Under the pieces are notes generated by a model, which was not told the DNA's origin, searched no databases, and saw only the letters and a program-made list of their open reading frames with translations. DNA of 64,000 bases, from contig VWZL01000265.1 in assembly GCA_013396915.1 (NCBI GenBank), positions 102,134 through 166,133 of the forward strand, in the 5' to 3' direction. This DNA is from Stercorarius parasiticus (taxonomy: Eukaryota > Chordata > Aves > Charadriiformes > Stercorariidae). Shown piece after piece: positions 25,556-37,460 of this stretch (the first letter of the stretch is position 1; the number at the start of each line of letters is the position of its first letter). The position numbers and the translations under genes were made by a program.

Positions 25556-25720
25556 AAATTATTTCAGGGAAATGTCATTCCCATCGGTATCTCGGGCGTG
25601 AAACTCATAGACAGACTTGGCCAAGCGCCAGTCATCCGCCTGGGCACACATCCTCCTCACCGAACCCCGCACCGCCGCCGCTGCTGCCACCCCCCACAGT
25701 GCCCGACCCCATCCCATAGC
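25556..25720 (-). pseudogene. GPX4: GPX4-like 5' mRNA fragment (retrocopied, 3'-truncated)
   Basis: A GC-rich island in AT-rich intron. On the - strand an ATG at 25717 opens a 52-codon frame to TAA at 25559. The first 22 codons (MGWGRALWG, then an Ala run, then VRGSVRR) look like a mitochondrial presequence: basic, Ala-rich and without acidic residues. A second Met follows with CAQADDWRLAKSVYEF, then HARDTDGNDISL. This matches the start of phospholipid-hydroperoxide glutathione peroxidase (family pattern DDWR..S..EF.A.D.DG...L). The two Mets correspond to the known mitochondrial and cytosolic starts. Frame homology ends just before the expected KYRG motif, so the selenocysteine site and the rest of the enzyme are absent. 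The leader runs into the core without an intron, suggesting spliced mRNA as the source. Other GPX paralogues fit less well. Non-functional as an enzyme. Confidence 0.75.
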
Positions 25721-25726
25721 TGTTAT
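25721..25726. repeat. TGTTAT direct repeat, right copy (candidate target-site duplication)
   Basis: Exact copy of 25020-25025, three bases upstream (on the - strand) of the GPX4-like first ATG. Together the two copies bracket CR1, the A/T junction and the GPX4-like piece as one insert of 695 bp. Confidence 0.55.
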
Positions 25727-26835
25727 GAGAGTTTAAACTGAATCTAAGCTACATTTGGGGAAAAGGGTCATATAAATGGACTTTTAGCTCCAAAATAGTA
25801 TTCACTGTGTATATTGTTGAGTTTTTTATTAGTTAATTTTATTTAGCTAAAGCTTATCAGATGTTGAGCAGGAAGGTTGCTGCTATTTGGTGGTGGTGAT
25901 GGTATATGTCACTATCAGTAGGATCAGTCCATCACTACTAGTGCAACTGTGCAGCAGTGAGTATGCTGTGATTTTCTTGTACTTACAAGTTTTTGAAAGA
26001 CAGTTTTTTCCATGTAGTGGTTTTACAAAAACTCAAAATCACAGTTAAAAAAGCACTGAAATCAAGAGGCTGTTGCCTTATACTGCTGCTATTCCTTGAT
26101 TTGTTTTCCTTTCTCCATAAAAACAATACTGGCACTGCAACTTGATTATTTGGATCTCTCCCCTTTGTTCATCTTATGTTGTCCCTTTTCCTCACTTCTG
26201 TTCTTTTGACTCATCTCCTTTGACTTACAGTTTATTGCTTCCCATTTCTGCATATTTACAGAACTGCCTGGTACTTTGATTTCTCAATTAACATTTAAGA
26301 TTTCTGTTCCTATTCTTCCTGAAGCTACTGTCTTTCATCTCAGCATTGAAAATAGCTGATGGTTAAAGAACCTGAAGAGGAGTCTGTGGTGGAAAAGGTT
26401 TGCTGCTTGATGAACTCAAACCTGACCCCTAATTTCATTTCATGAGGAGTCATGGCAACAGCCCACCAGTGGGAGAGAGAAAGGGAGAGGCTGCCCAGGC
26501 AAATTGCTTCCTCCATCAGAAAGTATGGCCCTGAAATCAGGGATCCACTCATTCAGATTTTCCCCATTCTACAGTTTGTTGCTGTACTGGAACCGTAAAG
26601 GAACGTTTAACATAGACTTACCTGTTTCATCTTAATGTGACATTGGTTCTAGGGGCAAAATTTTATTCATCGGGTCATGAGTTAGATTGCTATAAAAGGC
26701 ATGTAATAACTGTTTTTCACATACATGTTCATACTTTTCTGAAGCTAGATACAAAAAAGAAATTTGGGAGCTTTGATGATATGCAGCTTTTATGCTGTGA
26801 TAGTTATTACCGATAGCATTTTATTTATGCAGACG

Positions 26836-26921
26836 GTGATATTTTCATAATTTTATGTGAACTTTCTGATTACAGTCAGTGATATTTTCATAATTTTATA
26901 AGAACTTTTGGATTAAGTGAT
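26836..26921. repeat. tandem duplication, two 43-bp units
   Basis: Units start at 26836 and 26879. Each opens with the identical GTGATATTTTCATAATTTTA; the second halves (GAACTTTCTGATTACAGT versus GAACTTTTGGATTAAGT) differ at a few positions. This is a small local duplication that has diverged modestly. Confidence 0.85.
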
Positions 26922-29900
26922 TTAAGTTTTCTTTTATTAGTAAAATCTTCTTTTGTGTCGCCATAAATTACAAGAACTGCAACCTGTGTTGAAATTTTCT
27001 GGCTATATGTAATTGTTAAAGATTGTATGTGCTGTAACATTTCATGTAGTGTATCTCTCTGAATACTGTATCTTTTAGGATAGATTTGCGTAGCTTGTAG
27101 AGAAGACAACAGTTGTCACTTTGAGAGTAATCTCATAGCATAAAAGCCATTGTCAGACAAGCTGACAGTTTTTTATTTAGTATTTTACTGAACAGCGTAG
27201 CACTTAAATGTGCAAACTGCTCCATCTCTATATGCGTATAATTTATTTTCAGAATCTATAAAAACATATTGTGACTTGAACTCAAACTTTTAAGTACTGA
27301 AATTAAACTCTCATTATAAGGTAGTTTTAGGCATTTACCACTGACAACATAATACCAGTTTATGGGAAGCTCTGTTTACATGGAATATCCCAAATGGTTA
27401 AACAGCAGGGGAGTCTTCTGCTTTTAGTTAAAAAACTGCTGTTTCTGTATGGCTTATTTACTACATCTTTAATTCTTAATGTAGTGTGCTGTGGAACTGA
27501 GCATGCAAAAGTCAGCAGAGAGTTCTGTTTTCTGCGTCTAAGGTTATTACTTGCTGTACAATAATAAAGGCACTATTTTATTGGGTTAGTTGTAATTAAC
27601 TTCAGCACTAGGCATTGATATAAATCATTCCTAATCTGTTTTCTTTACATTTTCATTCTTTTAAACTGGTTTAACATAGCTTCTCTCTGTTGTCCTTTTA
27701 CATAAGGACTAGGGTTGTAATTGCTTTTTTGAATTACGCTGTCGGAAGCTAATGTGCATGTTGATCCAAGAATTGATTAGGGAACACTAATGAATTTCAT
27801 ATAGCACTTTTAAAAGATTTGTAATAAATACTCTATCGCAGTGATCAGTTGTACCATTAGAATTCAATCCAGTGTTGTCATGCTGTGCAGCTGGAAAAAT
27901 ATTTCAGCGTAAGAAACTTTGATTCTGTTTCATAGTTAAAATAGTAAACAATTTTGTGGTTATGAGTAAAAAAAAAAAAGAGTAGTGTTCCAACTCTTCC
28001 CAGAGTACCTTTTATGTAAGTAGCCATCATTATTATAATCTTTGTTTCTGTGTTTTATCAGAGGAAAAATACTTAAACACTTTTGGGTTTTGTTTTTTTT
28101 TCTGCTCTGTCTTTGTGTTTGATACCAACTGGGCCATGTGCCTTTTTTGACTGATTTATTAATACAGCATTTCCATTTGTTCATTAACAGCATAGGTTTG
28201 AAACAGGAATATTACGTGTTCTTTTTAGTCAGTTTTGCAACACTGCACGTGTTTGTTGAATTTCTTGTCTTTTTCAGGCGTTGATAATCACACACACAGA
28301 CAATCTGAGCCCACCTTTATAGTTCATTAATTAGTTTGATATGAATGTGTTTGGAATATTTTCCCACAACAACGTGCTTGGTTTTATACCTCCACTTGAG
28401 AAGCTTATCTCATCTAGTTAATTTTTACACAGCTTTCTCCTAGAAGACTCATTAAAATTTTTAATACAAAGACTTTAGTTGCATACTGTCACTAGCTGAT
28501 TTTTTGACAAAAAGCAATGTCTTTTTAATGGAATGCCAGCAGTAAATACTTTTTATTGTAACTGAGTGTGTTTGATAGTTTAAAAGTCTTACAAAAATAA
28601 TTAGCTCTTTTATATAGTTCTAATGGCAGCCTTGCAAGTTTCCCCTGGAGCAGTCTCTAATGAACAGGCCTTGATTTTTCCAGTTGGACTTTTAGATTCC
28701 CTGAGGACTTGACTTCAGACCTTGAAGGGCAGCAGCTGCCATTTGTCTTAAGCCTGGAGTTGCCAAATAGACAGACCATGTACTAATAGGACACATTTGT
28801 ACAGCCTGAGTATGTGGAACCCCGATAGAGGCCTAATGATGATCATCTGTTGAGAGCTTGTAGCTGGCCGGGGTTAGAGCAACTTTTATCACCCTTATTG
28901 AAATCAAAACCTCTGTATTGATTAGTGAGATAGCTTGACTTGTTACATAGATGCCATGTTAAAGCTTTCATAGACAAGCCATTGTTTAGTGTGGAATAGT
29001 ATCCATTGTTTAAATTTCAATAAATTCAAGCCTGTTTGATAAGATTTCCCCCTGACAAAATGTTCTGAATTTTTGGGATAGCAGTAAATATTTTTGCAAG
29101 CTCTCTTTTCTCTGTGTCAAGGTTCAGCAAGAGTGGTGTTCTGCAGAGAAAGGACCTTGAATTTAATTACTGAATTTTTTTTTTTCCAAATCGATTCCTG
29201 ATAGTTCTTCTATTATTGATTCATGTTTTTTAAATTTTATTTGAGCACCCAGGTATGACTTCATATATACTGAATAACATTGTCTCCAAACGTGTTTTTG
29301 TGTTACTCTTTTATTAAAGTGCATTACATCCTTGCAAAATTTTTCTGTTTCATACACTAGCATGTGCTAATTTTGATATTAAATTGCTACATAGAGTTTC
29401 TAGATATGATTTCCCATAATTCCATGTTGGTTTTAATTTTTTTCAATGGAGCTTTGTAGGTTAAAGTAATTTAAGCATGCTTCAACTCTTTAAAAGTAAT
29501 TTATGTTTGCAGATATTCTGCTTAACATGCAGTCTAACTTTTTTTTAATTATGAAGAACCCAGCTGAGATATAATCTACTTTTCACTATATGTTCTTTAT
29601 TGCTGAGTTCATTCAAGCCTGTAGTGGATGTGGTGCTGAGAGAGTGCTGACACCAAGTGCAAACACTGCTGAAAAGTTCTTGATAGTTTACTTTAGGCAC
29701 TTAAAGATTAGTATATCTCTCTATGAACAAGTTTTTCATGCAGATCTGACCTTTACTCTAGGATATAATATGTCTCTTGGTCATATGTTAACACATTTTC
29801 CCACCCTGCTCCTTAGTGCTCCATTCACAGTTGTCAGTACCAAAGTCGTCATCCTCCTTTGTTTCATAACCAACATAAATTATTAAAGCTCCACCAGCTT

Positions 29901-30409
29901 TATGGGAAGGACGGATTAGCAAAGAATTCGCCCTTTTTTGCTTGCTTATGAGTGTGTATTTCAATCGTTAGATATAATTCTTAATTGTGGAATATGTTAG
30001 CCTTGTTAGGAGGATATTTTTTTAAGTTTCGGAGAAAAATGAATTATTAAGGAGTATGCGTGTGTATGCATATAAGAATGAAAGTAGTAGTACAGTTTGC
30101 TACAGTTGGCAATAGAGCAGTTTTCATCTATTGCAAATGTTTTAAGTATTCTGTTAAAGATCCATGTTTAATTGTTTAGCCATCAGACCAGTTGGTGGAT
30201 TGGTCTTGGAAATGTTTTTATATAGCTTAAAGAATATAAGTTTGGGGTTACTTGTTTGAAATGTGATTACAGTTATTTCCTAGAAGTGTACAGGTGAGGA
30301 GGGACATGTCCATTTGCTGCCTACAGACAAGCACTTCCAATGATAAACCAACAAAAATGTTTATTGACAAAATTTTCTTGGCATTTGTTTGAGTGATTAG
30401 AGTTCAGGA

Positions 30410-30760
30410 ATGGCTATATTGGGTTAGATAAAGGCTCCACCTTGCTTATTGTCATGTCTCCAACTAGAGACACAGAGGGGTGCTCAAGAAGAATAAAATA
30501 GGACAAGCGTGTACGATACTCTTCCACTCTCCAGCTATTTTCAGCTCAGGGTATTTTCTGAACTGGATGTAGTTTCCGTGTATCTAGTCAACGTCAATGT
30601 ATTTTCCTTCCATGTACTTCTGCAGCTCCTCTTGGTGCTATTGAACTTTTAGTCACCACAGCATCCTTTGGCGATGGGTTCTGCTGATCTGTAATGCACT
30701 GTGCAAAGAACCATCTGCATTTCTTTGTGTTGAAGCTGGCTTCTACTAGCTGCTGCTTGC
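30410..30760 (-). mobile_element. ancient CR1/L3-like LINE fragment
   Basis: Antisense order of an old CR1 3' region can be followed on the + strand: TGTCTCCAACTAGAGAC near 30455, TGTATCTAGTCAACG near 30580, then CATCCTTTGGCGATGGGTTC and CACTGTGCAAAGAA at 30661-30710. The last block corresponds to the segment that in the young copy at 25180-25240 covers the HWNRLP-type coding end. No open frame survives. It is much older than the 25-kb copy, and its limits are approximate. Confidence 0.6.
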
Positions 30761-31329
30761 AGAAAAGGCTTTTGGGCAGGCCTGTTTAGGTAAATAAGAC
30801 CCTCTTGAAGTATTATATCTGAACGAGGATATTCAGCATGAGTAGGGAGCCAAAACAAATGGAAGAAAATGTCTGACTAATAGAGTTGACGCTGGAAAAT
30901 TCAAATTCAGTGCAGAATTTTTAAAGAACTTCTCCTCTTATCTGATGATGCCGTATGATTAGAGACATGCCTTATTTTTGAGAAAGGAAATAAAAGGATC
31001 AAGTAGTATAAAGGACTTTTCAATGCCTTTGAAGAGCAAATGTAGCTGAAATGAAATAAAATGGAACACAGAATTACTAAAGATTGTTTTTTCTAGACTA
31101 ATCTCATTGTTGGTTATGGTCTAAAGACATGTTGTGGTCTTCAGCCAAAATATAGTTCCAAGACAAAGGAAGTGTAGTAATTAATGTGAGTTTTATTAGA
31201 GCATTTTTGTACTGTCATACGACTCATCATTAGTTAGAATTAAAAAAAACACTGTGAAGTAGATTAAAAACCCCCAACCTCACTCAAATGGGACAACAGT
31301 AGGTCATGATATAAACCTTGAGGGAGATT

Positions 31330-31500
31330 ATTAGTTTCTGAAGGGAGGGGTTTCAGACCAGTGCTGTTTAATGTTTTCAATTAATGATCCTTGTGCACTC
31401 AGAATGTGTTAATGACACTTGTTGATGATATAAAATTGGTGCTACAGAGGACTGGGATGTAATTTTGCTTGTGGCAGACTTGTGCTTTAGCTATAGGAAA
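31330..31500 (+). mobile_element. ancient CR1-like reverse-transcriptase fragment, sense strand
   Basis: On the + strand the decayed frame reads LFNVF (about 31364-31378) and then, in a shifted frame, VDDIKL at 31421-31438. These correspond to the GPVLFN and F/Y-ADD-TKL motifs around the catalytic Asp pair of CR1-type reverse transcriptase. Frameshifts and stops (TAATGA just after LFNVF) show it is dead. It is the only clear CR1 relic in the window lying in the same direction as LRBA. Confidence 0.55.
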
Positions 31501-33898
31501 TGTAATATATTATTCTATACAGAATTATAATTCAGATGAGGTTTCAGGAAAGTATATAGTACTTGCATTTTATCTACAGTACTTACGGAAGTGTTTACAG
31601 ATTCCATTAAGGAAGTAGGTGAAACAATAATGAGCTAGGAAATTTCCACATCAGGCATAGTATTTGAATAAAATGTGATTTCTTATTTATCTCCTTGTAA
31701 TGGTTGTTTTTCATTGTAGCTATTTGTGATAGTGTTTAGTGCTTCTAGGTTTTTTTTTCCTGCTTCACTATTGAGTGTACAGTGACCGAAAGCATTAAAA
31801 GTAGATTATGTCTCTTGGTTACTAAACATTTATAACTGTAGGAAATGATGGTCAATTAAGTACAGCTTAGAACAGGTATGAAGTTATTGACTTTGTTGAT
31901 CTTCCCTTACAGTCCTTCCTTAGGAAAGTGCTGAAATGCGTTTTGTAGTTATTTAGTTGCATTAGTGGTTGAGTTTGAGGCTTTTAACGTGTTTTTTCCC
32001 CTAATACCTTTGGGAGATGGATAACTAAGATGTTGATATAATAATGCAATATGCATACTGAGTGTAATTGTTTGAGAGAGAACATATACTGTGGGGAAAT
32101 ATTGAATGGATCACGAAAGATTATGACCATTAGTCTTTTCTTTCAGCTATTAAAATTAGCTTTAGGGTGTGTTCAGCTGTGATTTATGAAATTGTTTAGA
32201 CTAACGCCTTCTTTGATGATGTCTGATGTAGAGAAAAATGCTGAAAAGTATCATGATAAATGCACTTGCTTTTCACTTTTGGCAACCTCCATCTTCACCA
32301 ATTAAATTTTCAAGTATTGTAGGGAGCTCTCTTCAAGAGCGGAGCAACAGATGGACAGTGTCATAAGCAGAAAAAATTATTTTGCTTTTCTTGAGTTTTC
32401 ACACATTTAAGCTAACAGAGAATAGTTTCAATTATCATCATATGAGGTTAAATATTTAGAACTTGGTATTGCAGTTAAAAAAAACCTCTTATGAGGATTA
32501 GTTGCGTGTGCTATTTTGTCCAGAATATTAGCAGCTAAAAGGTATTTTTTTATAAGAATAAATGCTTCTTAAAGCTGTTTCAGACAGCTTACAGACTAAC
32601 TTGAAGCCATGTAACAGTGGCCATAAGAAGGCACTAGGGGAGAACTGGGGGAAGGACAGTGGGAGAAATATTAGTAAGATGTAGGTAGAAGTAAGGACCA
32701 ATAATGCTACTTGATGTAGCTTTAAAAAAAAGCAACACGCCACCCCAAACCCCCCATATGTGATAATATGTAAATGAAATTTAGCTGATGCTTAGAATGT
32801 TTTCTTCCTATTAATGCATATAAACTAGTTATATAAAAAATTAGATACATTTATAATTCATGATGATACATCACAAATTCCAGTTATTCTACTCTTAATT
32901 CTGACTACTTGAAAATTGTAATACATTGCTGCAACTTAAAAATTATAAAAGAGTATATTGGGCCTGGAACACGTCAAGCCTTGAGAGATCAGATAGAGTT
33001 ATAACTTCTCCCCTGCATTTGAAATATGGAATTTGTAAGGTTCATGCTTTTATACCCTAGTTTTTAGCTCTGTCCATTTACTCCTGTTGAGTCTAGGTTT
33101 AAAAAAAAAAATCTTTGTGTTTTTGTTAACCAATTCTGCTTTCTCCTTAGCTTTCAAATGGGGGAAGCAAGCCCCAGTGATAGGCCATCTGGGTTGGTTG
33201 CTTTCCAGTGTGTGTCTTCTGGGGGCCAGGCAAAACCTGCCTATATGTTTAAGAGGGGTAGAATTTTGCTGTAATTCAGGGTTCAGCTGGATGTAAGAAA
33301 TATGCAGCACATGTGTGTCTGCTGTCGCTGTCATTTCAGTGTGTTAAAAATGTGTTAAAATTTTTTGAAACATATTGGGTGTTAATGGTGCAATATTTGG
33401 ATCATTAGCAGATTTTTTTTGAATAGAGATGGTTATGTGATGGTGAGGTGAGCGTTATTATAGGCATGTATGTTAACTAGACTTTAAGCTATAACAGAAA
33501 TTTGTGTCTAAAGAATGAGCCTTATGCTAGTGTGAAACGCTCTGTTTCTAGCATTATCAAGGTTCAGTAAGGCAAACAGCATCAGTCAACCAGAGTAATT
33601 TCAGAATTGTTGCATAACATAGCAAAAGAAAATGATGCAGTTGTTTGTGGGATGTTTTTGTATTTTATTCTTCCCTCCACAGAATATGACTCTGAGCAAC
33701 TGATAGGGTTCTCTTTCTTCATGCTGGCAATGTTTCCTTCCTGATTAGCACACAATTAATGCTTTGTATGTTTGCTGATCGTGGTGTAAGTTGCTAAAAT
33801 TGAAAAGAAAGCGCATGACTTTGTAGCTGAAAACGTTTTTTCTTAGTTTAGTTTTTATACAACTAATTTTCTCTTGGTTTTTTCTTTTTTTTCCCCAG

Positions 33899-33963
33899 GA
33901 GTGGCAAAACTCTATACAAAAGAATGCTGGACTTGCCTTTATTGAGCTTGTCAATGAAGGAAG
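33899..33963 (+). CDS. LRBA: LRBA internal exon E
   Basis: A 65-nt exon with acceptor AG at 33897-33898, behind one of the strongest pyrimidine tracts in the window, and donor GTAAGT from 33964. It starts on a codon boundary and leaves in phase 2. It encodes [20 protein letters not shown], then G and the first two bases of an Arg codon. The peptide is highly conserved in LRBA and NBEA and continues directly from exon D. It is isolated between introns of 19.8 and 11.4 kb, and it shows no stop or frameshift. Confidence 0.95.
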
Positions 33964-36708
33964 GTAAGTCACAATATTCGATAACACCCCTGCCTTAGCT
34001 TTCAAGAAGTTGTGAGGCTTGAAACTTTTTTTAAAGACTTTCTCTTCTGCCTTTTTGTGTCATTTCCTTTGAGTTTTACAAGCATGATTTCACATTCTTC
34101 AATACTTTGGTTTAGTTCTAATAATGAATATGGGCTTTTGCAGAATCTGAATGCTCTTCAGTTTCATTAAATATTTCACTTATTGATGCGTCGTGGATTT
34201 TCTTTCTTCCTGTCTTTGTGCACTGGTTAACATTGAAACTATAATTTGTATTCAGCTAATCTCTTGAGGAAGGGAATTGATATTTGGAAGACATTACAGC
34301 TAGGAATTGTAAGATAAGCCTCTGCCTCAAAAATTAGATTCCAGTTTGCTCATTTATTTCCTATCTACCTCATAAAATACAAAGGAAGAGAGTCCCTTTA
34401 AGGTAAAAATACAATAATCTGATAATATTACCAATTAGTTTAATGCTCTATCCATAATTATGTATGTATATTACTGGGCCTTATAGAAAATGACAGAGCA
34501 GCTGATGAGGCCATGCTCTTTGACTTGCAGTGACTATTCAGAACCATCAATATTTTCTTCATTAGGAGTCGATTGGTCAGACAGACTAAGAGCAATATTT
34601 ACGTTTTCTAAAAGATTTTTTTTTAAGATGTCTTAATGAGTTTGCTAAGGAGTATTATATGAAAAGCCATTTATGTAAACCTAAATTTTGTTAGTGAGTA
34701 ACTTGAGCTAGTAAGAATCTCAGTAGAAAATAAATTTTACAGGATTAGGACAGCTACTGAATTAAAAACAAAATAATTCATCACATAAATTAGAATACTA
34801 TATAAATATCTTTTTATCATTGTAGGAATAGGGGAAATGGCTATTTGAGATTTTTCTTTTAAAATGTGTAGATGTTCTCAAGATACGTAAAAATAATGAC
34901 CATTTTAATGGTTACATTTCAGTTTATGGTGAGGGAAACACCATTCTGAGGCAGGAAAAACATTTTGCTACTAGTCATGATCCCAAGGGCCAAGGTAAAG
35001 TAACAAGGGTGTTCAGTTACAGTGTTAAGATCTAGCCTGTAGTTGTTTCCTATTATGTGAGGCTGACCTGTCTTGACCTTACTTATAAAGTGCCTGCTAT
35101 AAAATTGGCCCTTGATTAATGTTTTATTAGCATAGATAACGTAGAGATCCCACACACATGTAAACCACAATGTAGGGTTCATCTGTGTAAGATGATTATC
35201 ATGAACAAATGAGTTGCTGGCACTGAGTTGTAAGTAGCAGTTACCTCGTAGTTATTCAGCTTGTCCAGGTCAAGCTTTCAGAGAGCATTCTATCAGTAAA
35301 CTGTTTGGAATTGACTATTTTCTTTTAAAAACCTGCAGTGCCCATCACAGGCAGATGGAATCACTCCCCCACCTCCATAAACAACATCAATAACTTACAG
35401 TCTAGCCTCAGAGTGGTTGTCTTAGGGACAAATGATCCCTTGAAGACTGGAAAGTGTGGGTTTGGTTAGAGGAAAATATCTGAGTAATTGTTACTTCATT
35501 TCGTTTCAGACTCATGGCAGAGTTGTTGTTTTAAAAAGTGGGAACATAAGTTTCATTATGGGCAAGAGGAGAGGGGATTAATTTCTTAAAAATGGCTCCT
35601 TTTATCTGTCTCCATTTTCCTCCATTGCTGTTTATAGGAGCCTTTAAAGTTGTCACTGAATTGATCATTGCGGTGCTTTGTGGCTTTTTAGCATTCACTA
35701 ATATGAAGCTATTATCCCTGGTGTGACATGAACTATATTCCAGAACTACTCTTTTCTTCTCTTTATGCAGGTTGGACATTATTTTTCTTGCACATATACT
35801 AACACTTATACTAAAACATTTCAGACCTTGTATTTTATTGTGTTTGTTATTGTTTTATGTATTTTTGCCATAACATTATAATCTTAAAAACTCCAGAAGC
35901 TGAAATTTTTTACTTAAAACTTAAAAATGAAAATAGCTGAATGATACTGATATAGACTTAAGCTGCATGTATAATAAAAGTTGAATTTTTACATTGTTTC
36001 TATAAGTACTCAAGAAAAGAAGACAGGGTGGCTGTCCAAAGGACAGAACTGATTTCAGCAAGTCAGGAAGGATGTCCCATGACATGCGGAGTGTTAGAAT
36101 AAATAAAAATAAGGACTGAAAGAACTGCCTAGAATTTGTGGAATCACAGAATTGCTATTGTCTGCCGCCTTGGTGGAGAAAGTCTTAGTCATCCTTATAA
36201 CCTTTGTAACCAGGGTTTTATTCCCAATGTTTACTACTGGTTTTTTGGACTAATGATACCAGAGGATATTCCAGTTTGAAGTGTGTTCTGCTGGTTTTGC
36301 ATATCAGGCAAATAAGACAACTAAAAAATCTTCCTGGAAGAGAAAGAGGTCTAGAATAAGAGATCTAAATCTCTCATCTTATACTTGCTTTCAAATGTGT
36401 TTTATGCTTTTATGTGAAAGGTATGAATGTACCCCTCTCTCTCACAGCAGTTGGAAGTTTTATGTTTAGGCTTCCCATGTTTTCGCTAGGATTCCCTGGA
36501 CAGAAATACGTGCGGAAAGTTTGCCTCTGGGACTCATAAGATCTACAGTGTGTGCGCTGCATTCAGAATGTGTTGGTCTGAATTTCGTCATGTTCACAAG
36601 TAACTAATGTGTTACACATATAGCTGCTCCCAGGCTTTCCAGATATATCAGGTCTGCTGCACATGTATAGCAGAATTGATTTGTTTGTGCCCAGTGAAAT
36701 TTTGAATC

Positions 36709-36728
36709 CTGAACTGAAAAAAAAAAAA
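36709..36728. repeat. 20-bp direct repeat, left copy (CTGAACTG plus A12)
   Basis: CTGAACTG followed by exactly twelve A. The same 20 bases recur at 37441-37460. The sequence outside the repeat does not extend the match. It may mark the edges of an unrecognised 0.7-kb insertion, or be chance at an A-tract. Confidence 0.5.
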
Positions 36729-37065
36729 TATCTGTAAACAGGACACTAGTATGTGAAAATACAGAAATACAGAAACATTAACCTAACTAAAACTGAAATA
36801 CACAACTGAAGTCTCTTGAAGGCCAGGTTACAAGCATAGTGTGTGTGGGGGGAAAACAGAAAAAGAAAAAAAACCCTGTGTAGAAAAACAGGAGTGTACA
36901 GAATGTAAGTGAAAAGCTAAAGGATCAGGTATTGGAAAATAACCTCTTTCTGTGCATGAAAAGAAATGTCAGTTTCAGTACATCGCTACACTGAACATTA
37001 ATCTGCTTTTAATAAAAATGAATAAGTATTGTTCACTATTATTGTAATGCCTGGGAACACTATTA

Positions 37066-37449
37066 ATGTTCTTTGAAACCTTGTTAAAAAGGTGCCCGTA
37101 CCCACTGCTTCTCTGTACCGAACTATCTGTGCAGCAGAAGTATAGATTGCGAAACGTTTCCCTTAGCCTGCTGAACTTCTGTCAGTCTAGATTTCAGTCT
37201 TTGTGCTTGCCTTTCACCTTTGGGTCCTCCCTTCAGGGAGAGACTGTTTTGGAACCTCAACCCCGGAGCTTATTGATAAGGGAATTTGTTCACCAGAACC
37301 ATCCTTTAGCTGTGATTTGGTTCACTGTCACAGCTGGTCCTCTCCTTTGGAGACTTCCAAGGTGTCCAGACAGATTCCTTTTTTTCACCCTGAAACTAAT
37401 TATGTTTCCTCCTTATGCAGGAGGTGGTCGAGATTTATTTCTGAACTGA
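37066..37449 (+). other. unexplained 127-codon open frame
   Basis: Among the longest open frames not explained by LRBA or CR1. It is rich in Leu, Pro and Arg, with no domain, signal peptide or repeat that I recognise, and an overlapping second frame is also open (37203-37529). Local GC is slightly above the surroundings. It ends within the A12 tract of the right-hand 20-bp repeat. It could be part of an unknown insertion; a chance frame is equally plausible, as overlapping open frames on one strand argue against coding constraint. Confidence 0.15.
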
Positions 37450-37460
37450 AAAAAAAAAAA
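37441..37460. repeat. 20-bp direct repeat, right copy (CTGAACTG plus A12)
   Basis: Exact copy of 36709-36728, separated from it by 712 bp. Confidence 0.5.

Larger units (their letters stand above)
14102..33898 (+). other. LRBA: LRBA intron, 19.8 kb
   Basis: Donor GTGAGG at 14102; acceptor with a long pyrimidine tract (TTTTTTTTCCCCAG) ending at 33898. Contents listed separately: T-rich tracts near 16145 and 23276, a CR1 scrap near 17405, the composite CR1/GPX4-like insertion at 25020-25726, a 43-bp tandem duplication at 26836-26921, and CR1 relics near 30410 and 31330. The rest is AT-rich sequence in which I can support no gene or RNA gene. Confidence 0.8.

Noticed and set aside
25523..25741. 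72-codon + strand frame with a His/Pro/Arg-rich end over the GC-rich block
   Set aside because: It is the antisense shadow of the GPX4-like fragment and crosses the A/T junction and CR1 edge; no protein features of its own.
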